DNA of 64,000 nt from Nitrosospira sp. Nl5 (GCF_900102495.1 NZ_FMVQ01000013.1:28690-92689); one strand, 5' to 3'; shown: positions 36,810-44,884, counted from the stretch's first letter. Numbers and translations are program-made. Notes: a model not told the origin generated them from the sequence alone.

Positions 36810-37543
36810 GAAAAATAACAAGTATTTTATGTATTTTATGCCTGGTTCCACTCGTTGCATTTGCCAGCGGCCCGGAAATGAAGCTGGACAAAGCGCCGAT
36901 CGATCCCTCCGACAAGATCTCCCTCCAACGCGGCGTGCGGACCTTTGTCAACTATTGCATGACTTGTCACAGCGCCGAATACATGCGATACAACCGGTTG
37001 CGGGATATCGGCCTCACTGAGAATCAGATCAGCGAGAATCTTATTTTTACCGGACAGAAAGTTGGCGAGCTCATGACCACCGCCATGAAAAAAAAAGACG
37101 CCAAGCAATGGTTCGGCGTCGCCCCGCCTGATCTATCGGTAATCGCTCGTTCTCGTGGTGCGGATTGGCTTTATACATATCTACGCAAGTTTTATCGCGA
37201 CGAAACGACGGCCACCGGCTGGAACAACCTGCTATTCGATAAAGTTGCCATGCCCCATGTGCTCTACCAATTGCAGGGAGGGCAATCGCTCGTGGTGAAG
37301 ACGGTTGACGACGGCCACGGAGGCCAACACGAAGTAAAAGAATTGAAGCTGGATACGCCCGGCGCACTTTCGAAAACGGAATACGACTTGTATATTGCTG
37401 ACCTTGTGAACTTCCTGGTTTATCTCGGTGAACCGGCAGCCACCAAACGGGTGCAGTTGGGAATAATTGTGATGCTTTTCCTGTTCGGCATGCTGGGTTT
37501 GACCTACGCGCTGAAACATGAATTCTGGAAGGACATTCATTGA
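36806..37543 (+). CDS. petC: cytochrome c1
   Basis: A 245-residue membrane-anchored cytochrome c1. The start at ATG 36806 overlaps the petB stop (ATGA) and gives a proper signal peptide (ITSILCILCLVPLVAFASG). The heme site is CMTCH in FVNYCMTCHSAEYMRYNRL, with the axial Met probably in KVAMPHVLYQL. A C-terminal anchor helix (VQLGIIVMLFLFGMLGLTYAL) precedes the end, EFWKDIH. The stop codon TGA lies within the left inverted end of the MITE-like element at 37540, so the element abuts or supplies the stop. Confidence 0.96.
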   Translation: MRKITSILCILCLVPLVAFASGPEMKLDKAPIDPSDKISLQRGVRTFVNYCMTCHSAEYMRYNRLRDIGLTENQISENLIFTGQKVGELMTTAMKKKDAKQWFGVAPPDLSVIARSRGADWLYTYLRKFYRDETTATGWNNLLFDKVAMPHVLYQLQGGQSLVVKTVDDGHGGQHEVKELKLDTPGALSKTEYDLYIADLVNFLVYLGEPAATKRVQLGIIVMLFLFGMLGLTYALKHEFWKDIH

Positions 37544-37782
37544 ACCTAAATCTGGTAGTTGGACGGGGTGAAGTGTGAGGTTTTTGGGGTGCAGGGCAAC
37601 GCGTAGCGACGCGGAATGGTCATTCCATTCCAAGGCGTTGCGAACAACGCAGCCATGTGCCGCAAAAACTGTGCAATTCGCCCCGTCGCGGCCTCACCCG
37701 GAAGGTGAGCATCAAATAATCCAAGAGATCGTTATAACATTGATCTATTGAATGAGCGGTCAACTACCGGATTGAGGTTGAA
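37540..37782. repeat. MITE-like element, long copy (B)
   Basis: A 243-base non-coding element filling most of the petC-sspA gap. The 22-bp ends, 37540-37561 (TTGAACCTAAATCTGGTAGT...) and 37761-37782, are inverted, matching at 19 of 22 positions. Its middle (about 37562-37687) is itself a long imperfect palindrome (GACGGGG ... CCCCGTC arms). Its right half matches, reverse-complemented, the shorter element at 13798-13925. The left end includes the petC stop codon. No ORF is present. Confidence 0.78.
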
Positions 37783-37836
37783 CATTTCTCATCCATCAAA
37801 AGTATCGGGACCAATTATGTCGGGAAGTCACGAATC

Positions 37837-38436
37837 ATGATGACGTTGTACTCAGCCACCACCTGCCCGTTCAGCCATCGCTGCCGTATCGTGCTGTACG
37901 AGAAAGGGATGGATTTTCAGATTATTGATGTCGATCTGCACAATAAGCCGGAAGACCTGGCAATCATGACCCCTTATAGCCGGGTGCCGGTCTTGGTAGA
38001 GCGCGATCTTATTCTGTATGAATCCAACATCATCAATGAATATATTGATGACCGCTTTCCGCATCCGCAGCTGATGCCCGCGGATCCCGTGATGCGCGCC
38101 CGCGCGCGGCTGTTTCTACATCGCTTTGAACAGGAGCTCTTTTGCCATATTGACTCGGTCGAGCACAGTAACCCGAAAATTTCGGAAAAGGCGCGCGCGA
38201 CGATCCGCGATAATCTAACCGTCATTGCGCCGGTGTTCGTCAAACAGAAATACATGTTGGGGGACGAATTTTCCATGCTGGATGTAGCGATTGCTCCGCT
38301 GCTGTGGCGGCTGGAACATTATGGCATTCAACTGCCCAAACAGGCGGCACCCCTATTGAAATTCGCCGAACGCCTGTTCAGCAGGCCAGCATTCATTGAT
38401 GCGCTTACCGCTTCCGAGAAGGCAATGCGCAAATGA
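37837..38436 (+). CDS. sspA: stringent starvation protein A
   Basis: A 199-residue GST-fold protein that binds RNA polymerase and lacks transferase activity. The opening MMTLYSATTCPFSHRCRIVLYEKGMDF and the block YSRVPVLVERDLILYESNIINEYIDDRFPHPQLMP are typical of SspA, and the length fits. sspB follows with a 4-base overlap (ATGA, 38433-38436), the conserved sspAB arrangement. The ATG at 37837 is the first of two adjacent ATG codons. Confidence 0.95.
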   Translation: MMTLYSATTCPFSHRCRIVLYEKGMDFQIIDVDLHNKPEDLAIMTPYSRVPVLVERDLILYESNIINEYIDDRFPHPQLMPADPVMRARARLFLHRFEQELFCHIDSVEHSNPKISEKARATIRDNLTVIAPVFVKQKYMLGDEFSMLDVAIAPLLWRLEHYGIQLPKQAAPLLKFAERLFSRPAFIDALTASEKAMRK

Positions 38437-38861
38437 AGGAGCTTTCAACCAAATCCTACTTGATTCGCGCTATTTACGAATGGTGCTCCGATAGCGGCTA
38501 CACACCTTACCTATCGGTTAAAGTGGACGACCAGACCCGTGTGCCAAATGAATTTGTGAGAGATGGGGAAATCATCCTCAACATCAGCCATGATGCGGCG
38601 CATCACCTTACGCTCGGCAATGATCTGATCCAGTTTTCCGCTCGCTTTAATGGCGTCTCGCGTGAGATCTCGATTCCGGTTAACGCGGTTCAGGGAATAT
38701 TCGCCAAGGAAACTTCCCAAGGCATCCTCTTTCCGCCGGAGGGTGAATCAGACACGGCCCAGGCTGAAGCCGGTAATGAAGGCCGGAACAAACTGCAATC
38801 ATTGCCAGGAAGCTCGGCATCGCCTACGGATAAAAAGCGCCGCTTTCAGGTCATCAAATAA
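38433..38861 (+). CDS. sspB: ClpXP specificity-enhancing factor SspB
   Basis: A 142-residue adaptor that delivers ssrA-tagged proteins to ClpXP. The N-terminal SspB fold (about 1-105) shows KSYLIRAIYEWCSDSGYTPYLSVKVDD and the later IPVNAVQGIFAKETSQGILFP. A flexible acidic/polar linker follows, ending in RRFQVIK, the ClpX-binding tail. It overlaps sspA by 4 bases. tRNA-Thr lies 74 bases downstream. Confidence 0.95.
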   Translation: MKELSTKSYLIRAIYEWCSDSGYTPYLSVKVDDQTRVPNEFVRDGEIILNISHDAAHHLTLGNDLIQFSARFNGVSREISIPVNAVQGIFAKETSQGILFPPEGESDTAQAEAGNEGRNKLQSLPGSSASPTDKKRRFQVIK

Positions 38862-38897
38862 TTTGTCGCCTGATTTTTGTAGTCTCCTTCCGCAAGT

Positions 38898-38926
38898 TTG
38901 CTCCCCCGCCTCCCAATCTCTATAAT
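38898..38926 (+). promoter_or_regulatory. sigma-70 promoter of tRNA-Thr
   Basis: TTGCTC (38898-38903), a 17-base spacer and a perfect TATAAT (38921-38926) end 9 bases before the first base of the tRNA. The sequence between the -10 box and the tRNA is TACGTACCC. This is a strong, well-spaced promoter. Confidence 0.75.
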
Positions 38927-38935
38927 TACGTACCC

Positions 38936-39011
38936 GCCGGCATAGCTCAGTTGGTAGAGCAGCTGATTTGTAATCAGAAGGTCCCGAGTTCGACTCTTGG
39001 TGTCGGCACCA
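38936..39011 (+). tRNA. tRNA-Thr (anticodon TGT)
   Basis: A 76-base tRNA with encoded CCA end. The acceptor arms GCCGGCA and TGTCGGC pair (one G-U), the D-loop region is TAGCTCAGTTGGTAGAGC, the anticodon TGT lies in loop TTTGTAA, and the T-arm carries GTTCGAC. The base pair 27-43 of the anticodon stem is a G-A mismatch, so that stem has four good pairs. A hairpin, GTTATCT/AGATAAC (39026-39046), follows and may help 3' processing or termination. Accessory DNA starts directly downstream. Confidence 0.95.
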
Positions 39012-39270
39012 AAAAATCAAGTAGTTATCTGAAAACTAGATAACGCTGTGCTTGTTCGGGTAACATAGGGGTAACTTTACGCTAGAATTTAGATGGAAAT
39101 TTGCAGGACGTCCGCCGAACCTTATAGGCTCCAAGTAGGGAGGGCTATTTCGGCAGATTGGGGGTGGCACGGTGGGGGTAGGGTTAGTCTCACTGAGACC
39201 CCTTCCCCGTAGTCTGAGGGTCCCTACCCTCTCAGCTTTCCGTAATTTTAAAAAAATTTTTCCATGGCGG
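39012..39270. other. region downstream of tRNA-Thr
   Basis: This stretch holds the short hairpin after the tRNA, G-rich tracts near 39161-39184 and an inverted repeat GGGTAGGG / CCCTACCC (about 39177-39231) containing a smaller GTCTC-ACT-GAGAC hairpin. No gene is visible. The boundary with the transposase relic begins at 39271. Confidence 0.4.
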
Positions 39271-39802
39271 TCATCTCCCCTCTACACGAATACCCTTCGC
39301 GCTTGCAGTAAACGTCCTTCTAGGCTTAGGCGTCACAACCTGCATGTGACTCGCTACTGCTTCAATCCTGGTGCCATCAATAGCCAGCAGTTCGCCGCCA
39401 AACAACTGCTGCCCGCGGCAGAAGCCAATGAATTCCCGGCATACGCCCACAAATGGCCTGGGAGTGATCCCGTCGAAAGTCGGCTATGGTCTTGTAGGTC
39501 GGCGAAACACGATTTACCAGCCACATCACTTCGATGTTGCGCCTTGTTTCCCGCTCGATCATGCGGCTCGATCGCACCCGGTTCAGGTAACCGTACACGT
39601 ACAGCTTCAGCAAATCGCCCGCCGCGTACGGCGGACGTCCAGTGGCTTCAGCAATGACTTTTTTGAATCCCAACTAGCCCAGATCGAGACTATCCACAAA
39701 GGCGTCGATCACCCGCACGGGATGATCCTGCGCAATTAATTCATCCAGTGATTCGGGAAACAATGTTGTCTGATGGCGCGAAGGTCTGGATACATGGGTC
39801 AC
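39271..39802 (-). pseudogene. IS1182-type transposase remnant
   Basis: Reading from GTG 39802 gives THVSRPSRHQTTLFPESLDE..., then an in-frame TAG after DSLDLG, then LGFKKVIAEATGRPPYAAGD, LLKLYVYGYLNRVRSSRMIE and NIEVMWLVNR, all typical of the N-terminal domain of IS1182 family transposases. After ADFRRDHSQAICG the frame shifts; the other frame continues EFIGFCRGQQLFGGELLAID and TRIEAVASHMQVV before stopping near 39271. Thus it has at least one nonsense and one frameshift change, and the catalytic C-terminal two thirds are missing. It is dead. It sits close behind tRNA-Thr at the border of an accessory stretch. Confidence 0.85.
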
Positions 39803-39973
39803 GAGACGATATTCCTTTGGCTTATCGATGTCTCGTCAGTGTAATACCACGAGAGTTTTTTCAAAGCCTGATATGCGAAAAGGACTACAGATACGGAATT
39901 TGTCCTTGACAGCGCAAATTCCATCACCTAATTTGAACCAATGGATTGGCAAACGCCACTTGCCGGAGGAATC

Positions 39974-41128
39974 ATGATATCCCGTCATTGCTTCAAAACC
40001 AAAAGTCTCATCCTGATCGCAGCTCTGATTAGCGGTCTCAACCACATTACTCACGCATCCGCCCAAGAGCATGCCTTCCTTATCGACCTCAACACCAGGA
40101 TAGCAACAGACCTCGGCACGTTAGGCGGAGATTTTGGACTCACCCGAGCTTATGGCATCAACGATGCCGGGCAGGTGGTGGGATGGTCTTTCACGCCTGA
40201 ATATCTTCCACGCGGCTTCATCACAGGCCCCAATGGGATGGGTATGAGGGACCTGGGCCATTTAGGCGGCGGTTCTAGCTTCGCCTATAGCGTTAATGAT
40301 GCCGGACAGGTGGTGGGAGATTCTTTCCTTGCCGCTGCTGACCATGCTTTTATTACCGGCCCCAATGGGATGGGCATGAGGGACCTTGGCACTTTAGGCA
40401 GCGGCCGCCTCGGTGATTACAGCTCGGCAGATGACATTAACAATGCCGGACAAGTGGTGGGACAGTCTCTCACTGCGGAAGGGTATCAGCAGGCCTTCAT
40501 CACTGGCCCTGATGGAATGGGCATGAGGACCTTAGGCACTTTAATTGGTAGTAATAGCTCTAGCTTTGCTAGGGGCATCAACGATGCGGGGCAGGTAACG
40601 GGAGAGTCGGGCACGGCTGAAGGCTATTACCAGGCCTTCATCACCGGTCCCAATGGCACGGGCATGAGGGCTCTTGGTACTTTGGGGGGGCCTTACAGCT
40701 CCGGTTGGGGCATGAACGATGCCGGGCAGGTAGTGGGAGAGTCCGCTACGGCTGAGGGTGATATCCATGCCTTCATCACCGGCCTTGATGGCATGGAGAT
40801 GAGAGACCTTGGCACGGTGGTGGGGGGAGATTCTAGTATCGCCTTGAACATCAATGATACAGGGCAGGTGGTGGGGTATTCTTCCATAGTAGGTGAAGGC
40901 CCTTTCCGCGCCTTCATTACGGGCCCTGATGGTGAAGGTATGATGGATCTCAATTCACTGGTTGATTTACCCGGAGTGGTTCTAACCGAGGCAACGGACA
41001 TTAATAATAATGGGCAGGTGGTTGCCATAGGCCTTATACCGGAACCGGAAACCTATGCCCTAATGCTCGCCGGCTTAGGTCTGGTCGGGTTTATGGCAAG
41101 ACGCAAGAAATCAGAAGATCGAGTTTAG
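39974..41128 (+). CDS. HAF-repeat PEP-CTERM sorted protein
   Basis: A 384-residue exported protein. ATG 39974 is chosen because GGAGGA lies 5 bases upstream and a signal peptide follows (TKSLILIAALISGLNHITHASA). Six to seven repeats of about 45-50 residues each contain GINDAGQVVG, then HAFITGPNGMGMRDLGTLGG-like segments, the HAF repeat. The C-terminus is a PEP-CTERM signal: IPEPETYALML, a hydrophobic helix AGLGLVGFMA and the basic tail RRKKSEDRV. Such proteins are processed by an exosortase, usually together with exopolysaccharide production; no exosortase gene is in the window. Surface or matrix localisation is inferred. Confidence 0.9.
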   Translation: MISRHCFKTKSLILIAALISGLNHITHASAQEHAFLIDLNTRIATDLGTLGGDFGLTRAYGINDAGQVVGWSFTPEYLPRGFITGPNGMGMRDLGHLGGGSSFAYSVNDAGQVVGDSFLAAADHAFITGPNGMGMRDLGTLGSGRLGDYSSADDINNAGQVVGQSLTAEGYQQAFITGPDGMGMRTLGTLIGSNSSSFARGINDAGQVTGESGTAEGYYQAFITGPNGTGMRALGTLGGPYSSGWGMNDAGQVVGESATAEGDIHAFITGLDGMEMRDLGTVVGGDSSIALNINDTGQVVGYSSIVGEGPFRAFITGPDGEGMMDLNSLVDLPGVVLTEATDINNNGQVVAIGLIPEPETYALMLAGLGLVGFMARRKKSEDRV

Positions 41129-41474
41129 CGTCAATCAAAAGTTTCAAGCGACCTTAGCGCTTCGAGTCATGGCACCCCCTGTTTTCTCACAGCCTGATAA
41201 GCAAGAATTGAGCCAATAGAAAACAATCTAAGTTTCAGTAAATTACGTGCAGAACAGTCACGTGTTTTCCTCGGAACGTAAAAGTTTGCGACATAAGGTG
41301 TCGAGAATGACGACCTGTGTAGAACTGGGGACAGACCACGGTTTCATTTGTTGTTTGAAGTTCTGGTAACGGCATGTGTCGGCCTGTTGCAAAGTCCCAA
41401 ACGACACAAACATCCAGCCCTCCAATTCGGAAAGCGGCCACTCAACGTGTTCGACACTAGTGTTACCTATTGTG
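41129..41474. other. gap after the PEP-CTERM gene
   Basis: About 345 bases without a convincing gene; two overlapping minus-strand ORFs (41235-41441, 41258-41491) show no family features. A phrase CTGGGGACAGACCACG (near 41325) resembles sequence often found in repeats near REP-associated transposases, but this is only a weak resemblance. Confidence 0.35.
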
Positions 41475-41756
41475 TTACGGCGTAATGCCATCCAGGCTTA
41501 ACCGAAGACGGCCTTTGTAGTAGTCTGCAGGCCCGTTTGGTATCGTCGCCACACTCGCCAACGTTGCTTGTTCAACCTCGACAAGAATGCGTTCGAGAAC
41601 GGTCCGCTGCGTTACCGCGTAACAAATTGCCAGGCGCTCCAACGCCAGCTTGGCGTGCTGATCAATCACGAAATTCACGCGCTCGCTCTTGCCGCCTTTA
41701 TCTCCCAGATGCCGTACCCGATATGCGGCCTGCCGCTCCGCATTGCTCTTTGCCAT
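41475..41756 (-). CDS. ribbon-helix-helix-like protein
   Basis: A 93-residue protein starting MAKSNAERQAAYRVRHLGD, then GKSERVNFVIDQHAKLALER and LAICYAVTQRTVLERILVE. The strand followed by two helices (RVNFVIDQHAKLALERLAICYAVTQRTVLE is one such unit) fits an Arc/CopG-type fold, and similar proteins occur on plasmids and integrative elements. The ORF can be extended to 41771. A DNA-binding or partition/regulatory role is likely. No toxin gene is adjacent. Confidence 0.65.
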   Translation of the reverse strand: MAKSNAERQAAYRVRHLGDKGGKSERVNFVIDQHAKLALERLAICYAVTQRTVLERILVEVEQATLASVATIPNGPADYYKGRLRLSLDGITP

Positions 41757-41771
41757 ACCGTTTCTCCTCAT

Positions 41772-42087
41772 TGTTACGTAGTAACACTAGCATACCAGTT
41801 AATGTGTATAGTTACTGTGTAACAGCAAGGAAATGTAAGCTGGTTTTTTTCATTCTCGAATCGCACACATATCTCCATTCAGGAGCGAGGCGACATCAGA
41901 GATATGAGATGACGGCTTCCTGGCAGCGTTCTACGCGATACCAAACGAAAGTCCGTGGGAGACGCAAAACGGGTTTTCCCGTAAAATAGCACTAATTAAA
42001 TCGGTTTTTATTGCCAGACGACCCCGGGACGACTCTCCGAGATTCGTTTTGAATTCGAATTCGATTGATCAATGATAGGACTATGCA
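41772..42087. other. gap within accessory region
   Basis: 316 bases between the ribbon-helix-helix gene and the next small gene. ORFs crossing it on the plus strand (41537-41989, 41568-41822) are mostly antisense to the ribbon-helix-helix gene and show no domain. No repeat or promoter was obvious. Confidence 0.4.
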
Positions 42088-42294
42088 ATGGATGATTCCT
42101 CGCCGCTACCACCCAATGTTATTCGTCTGTTTCGCTCCACTCCTTCCATAAACGAAAACACTAAGCAAAAATATAAGCAAAGAGGACCGGAAAGACGCCA
42201 ATACAGTAGAAGGCGGCCCGACAAAGGTGATCAAGGTCCGGGTGAAAGGCTGTTATCTGACCGGCGCCATGAAGGCCGTCGCCATCCACGGTGA
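42088..42294 (+). CDS. small Arg-rich hypothetical protein
   Basis: A 68-residue ORF from ATG 42088. The first ~20 residues are ordinary (MDDSSPLPPNVIRLFRSTPS); the rest is strongly basic with tandem RR pairs: GPERRQYSRRRPDKGD and GERLLSDRRHEGRRHPR. The tail type, GERxxxDRR, recurs at the end of the next gene (42457-42798), which supports both being real. A nucleic-acid or membrane-surface contact is possible. No known family. Confidence 0.4.
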   Translation: MDDSSPLPPNVIRLFRSTPSINENTKQKYKQRGPERRQYSRRRPDKGDQGPGERLLSDRRHEGRRHPR

Positions 42295-42456
42295 CGACGG
42301 CCAAGAGCAGACATAGCACAGCCTGACAACGCTGCTTGCGTGGCACAGACGCTTGCTCGAAATGCAGATGAAGCTCGGCCCCACAAGCGAGAATTGAGCC
42401 GATCATTCGTCCCGCCGAGGGGACGGCACGGTTCTCTCTAGTTTGTTTGCCAGCTT

Positions 42457-42798
42457 ATGGATCTAAACATGAAACACGAGAAAGCCAAGCCAACCAAGGA
42501 AGTTGTCGAGTCAAACCAGGCGCTCTCCAACCCCTCGCTTGAGGAGCTGCAACGGTCTCATCACATCCTGGAAGCCCTTATCGCGGTACTGCCGCCCCAT
42601 AGCAAGGAAGAGCTGGTCGATCTGCTACAAACTCTTGCCGCAGGGAACGGATCTCCAGAAGCAATGAATTCCGTTCATCAAAGAGCATTGCAGATCGTGT
42701 CCGATGTTTGCAAGCCGAATCCGCCCCAGGAGACGCCAAGCCCGGAACATGGGCAAGCGACGGGGGAACGACGGCAGCGCGACAGGCGGCAACGATGA
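42457..42798 (+). CDS. hypothetical protein with Arg-rich tail
   Basis: A 113-residue ORF from ATG 42457 (an ATG at 42469 is an alternative). The N-terminal part is Lys/Glu-rich, the middle is predicted helical (NPSLEELQRSHHILEALIAVLPPHSKEELVDLLQTLAAG), and the end is GQATGERRQRDRRQR, like the tail of the preceding small protein. No family recognised. A good codon pattern and helical amphipathicity make it likely real. Confidence 0.5.
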   Translation: MDLNMKHEKAKPTKEVVESNQALSNPSLEELQRSHHILEALIAVLPPHSKEELVDLLQTLAAGNGSPEAMNSVHQRALQIVSDVCKPNPPQETPSPEHGQATGERRQRDRRQR

Positions 42799-43127
42799 AA
42801 ATACGGGCAAATTAACGCAATTCATTCAATCTGAATGGGAACGTTTAGCGTTGCTTTAGTCTCTCTCATGCGGCGCTCTTAGCCCTGCTTTGTGCATCCA
42901 TAGCTACCCGCGATATCTCAATTGCCACTTCCCATCGGGTGGCGTACTTCAGTCCAATAGTAATACGTGGCAATGCGGTTAATATGCTTGCAAATGAGTT
43001 CCTTCGCTGATGAACTGATTGTGTTGCCGGTTAATGTAAACAGAGAGGCAAGCAGACAGAATGCGCAGCTGGACTTATTTGGGTACGCTATACATAAGAC
43101 TAAAAAACTCACAAATGGGCAATTACT
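42799..43127. other. gap within accessory region
   Basis: 329 bases between two small plus-strand genes. ORFs on both strands (such as 42918-43112 minus and 42967-43179 plus) are short and featureless. Nothing else was recognised. Confidence 0.4.
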
Positions 43128-43406
43128 ATGGCTGACATATCAACATTCAACCAGACATATGAGCTGGCGGATATGCTGATTAAAAGGGCAACAAAAGAAC
43201 AGCTCGCGGAATGCGCACGATTGCTCGCATTGAATCTCGCACATCATCAAACAAAGCATGGGGAAGTACCGGCCGATCAAACCCTGGCTTTATTGCGTAC
43301 GTTCGGACCCAACGACGAACATGTGAATTTACTGGTGGACGGCACCGTGAATCTCATCGGCGTGCTACTGAGTGTTTGCGGCGGGCGAAGAGGAGCAAAG
43401 CATTAA
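43128..43406 (+). CDS. small conserved-looking hypothetical protein
   Basis: A 92-residue ORF from ATG 43128. It is helical: DISTFNQTYELADMLIKRAT and EQLAECARLLALNLAHHQTK, then LALLRTFGPNDEHVNLLVDG and TVNLIGVLLSV. The pattern (hydrophobic heptads, few low-complexity stretches) suggests a genuine folded helical protein. The function is unknown. It is followed by an untranslated stretch with hairpins (for example GTTTACA/TGTAAAC, 43598-43621). Confidence 0.55.
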   Translation: MADISTFNQTYELADMLIKRATKEQLAECARLLALNLAHHQTKHGEVPADQTLALLRTFGPNDEHVNLLVDGTVNLIGVLLSVCGGRRGAKH

Positions 43407-43694
43407 GTTTATCGGCTCATTGAAATCTTTGGCCCAGAAACAAATACTTATCCTGGCCTGGGCAGTTCGCCTGCCGCGCATGAAGATAGCATAAGCTGAA
43501 TACGTTGCACCAGTTCCAACCGGGATGAAAAAGCCCGGAGCGGAATTAACCGTGGCCGGGCCATTAATCGCTATCGGAGGGGACAGCGATCCAGGGTGTT
43601 TACAGAGGGGGCAATGTAAACATCAAGATTGGGATGCTTAACCCAAGGAAGGGATATCGCAAGCGACAGAAGCCGCTGCAAATCCAGTCATTGG

Positions 43695-44018
43695 TCAATA
43701 ACCACCGGAACCTGAACTCGACCCGCCTCCTTGTCCGCTGCCGGAACCCGGGCTGCTATCCAATTTGTGTTCTCTCACAGCTTCTTCCTGGTTTCTGTCA
43801 AAACGGTTTTTCTTTTCAGCTTCTTCACCCCTGGTTGTACCTTTTTCGAACGGTTTCCCGGGGGTTACCGGCGGCTGCATCGAGTCCGACGGCCTTTGCA
43901 TGGAATCGCCTTGCCCCGGCGTATTGATCTGTGCATGCGCCAAGCCGGCCATGCCTAGAATTGCCGCGACGACTAAGGATCGGACCGTTTTGCTTTTCAA
44001 CGTGGAGTGATATTTCAC
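43695..44018 (-). CDS. small secreted protein, Gly/Ser-rich tail
   Basis: A 107-residue exported protein. The start is GTG 44018, since AAGGAG lies 6 bases upstream and a good signal peptide follows (TVRSLVVAAILGMAGLAHA, cleavage before Q). The mature protein is polar and disordered-looking: QINTPGQGDSMQRPSDSMQ, then TPGKPFEKGTTRGEEAEKKN, and ends in alternating Gly/Ser (GSGSGQGGGSSSGSGGY). No family recognised. It is the last ORF before the core cis-prenyltransferase gene. Confidence 0.55.
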   Translation of the reverse strand: MKYHSTLKSKTVRSLVVAAILGMAGLAHAQINTPGQGDSMQRPSDSMQPPVTPGKPFEKGTTRGEEAEKKNRFDRNQEEAVREHKLDSSPGSGSGQGGGSSSGSGGY

Positions 44019-44220
44019 GATAGCTCCTTTTTTATCAGCCAGCGATATTGCTGTATCAAGAAGACTAAACGGTAATAGCAAACTCTGCTGTGCGACAACG
44101 CACACAACATCAGTTGATGGACGGGCAGTTACGGCGTGTGTCTATCTCGCAATGGCAGCAGCGACGGCCCGATCCATTGTTTTTTCAGTTCCTGGCAAAT
44201 CCGTTACCGGATTAGTTGCA

Positions 44221-44835
44221 TCAGCCGCCAAATGTCCGGTCCTGCCTCTTGAACCAGGATAGCGCGTGCTCAAAATGCTGAGGCTCGAAATCGGGCCAAT
44301 ATTCATCCCTGACATAAAAATCTGCATAAACTGATTGCACAGGAAGAAAACCGCTCAGGCGGCGGCCTCCTCCCCATCGCACAATCAAATCCAGCCGCGA
44401 AACTTCATTTGAACGAAGACTGCCGCTTTTAAGACCTCCCAGATCCCATTCCCAACCATAGTTGATGAGCAGGTTCACCTTCATCCCTGTTCCCTGGCGC
44501 TGCCTGAATACTTCCAGCACCTTGGGAAATTGCGCCGACGTCTCATCACCGACAACAAGCAGGGCCGCTCCGCGGCGCGCTATTTCAAAAGCGAACGCAA
44601 CGGATGCATCGGTAAATGCAAGTTTCTGGGAGGAAGGCCGTTTGGTATTATCTTGAGTAAAGCAGTAAATGGAAGCTTCGACAATCCCACGTTCTTTACA
44701 TATTTCATACAGCGATATTCCGGGATCAATACCATAAGCATACCCATCCTCTTTAGGCAGGCCCTGGTTCATCGCCCAGCGGCGATTCCCATCCGGGATG
44801 AAGCCGATATGACGCGGCGTGCTATTTCTTGCCAT
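44221..44835 (-). CDS. short cis-prenyltransferase (UppS family)
   Basis: A 204-residue member of the undecaprenyl diphosphate synthase family. The start HIGFIPDGNRRWAMNQG holds the catalytic Asp15 (DGN), and the C-terminal block LIVRWGGGRRLSGFLPVQSVYADFYV plus WPDFEPQHFEHALSWFKRQDRTFGG match the isoprenyl-diphosphate-binding and end motifs. It is 40-50 residues shorter than housekeeping UppS (about 245-260), so it is probably a paralogue making a different chain length or acting in a special pathway. It is downstream of ppsA on the same strand (49-base gap). No rasP/bamA or cdsA neighbours are present, unlike true uppS. Confidence 0.82.
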   Translation of the reverse strand: MARNSTPRHIGFIPDGNRRWAMNQGLPKEDGYAYGIDPGISLYEICKERGIVEASIYCFTQDNTKRPSSQKLAFTDASVAFAFEIARRGAALLVVGDETSAQFPKVLEVFRQRQGTGMKVNLLINYGWEWDLGGLKSGSLRSNEVSRLDLIVRWGGGRRLSGFLPVQSVYADFYVRDEYWPDFEPQHFEHALSWFKRQDRTFGG

Positions 44836-44884
44836 GGCAGTCCTTATTCAAGCATGATCCAGAGTTGGAAGGTCCACTCTGAGG

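Noticed and set aside
41235..41491. Two minus-strand ORFs of 68 and 77 codons
   Set aside because: Overlapping frames, unconvincing composition and no ribosome binding site.
42161..42406. 81-codon minus-strand ORF with hydrophobic stretches
   Set aside because: Antisense to the Arg-rich small gene; hydrophobicity follows from the complementary codons.
39012..44220. Direct repeat of the tRNA-Thr 3' end as an island boundary
   Set aside because: Reading through to 44.2 kb by eye I found no second copy of the tRNA end, so no attachment site is annotated.
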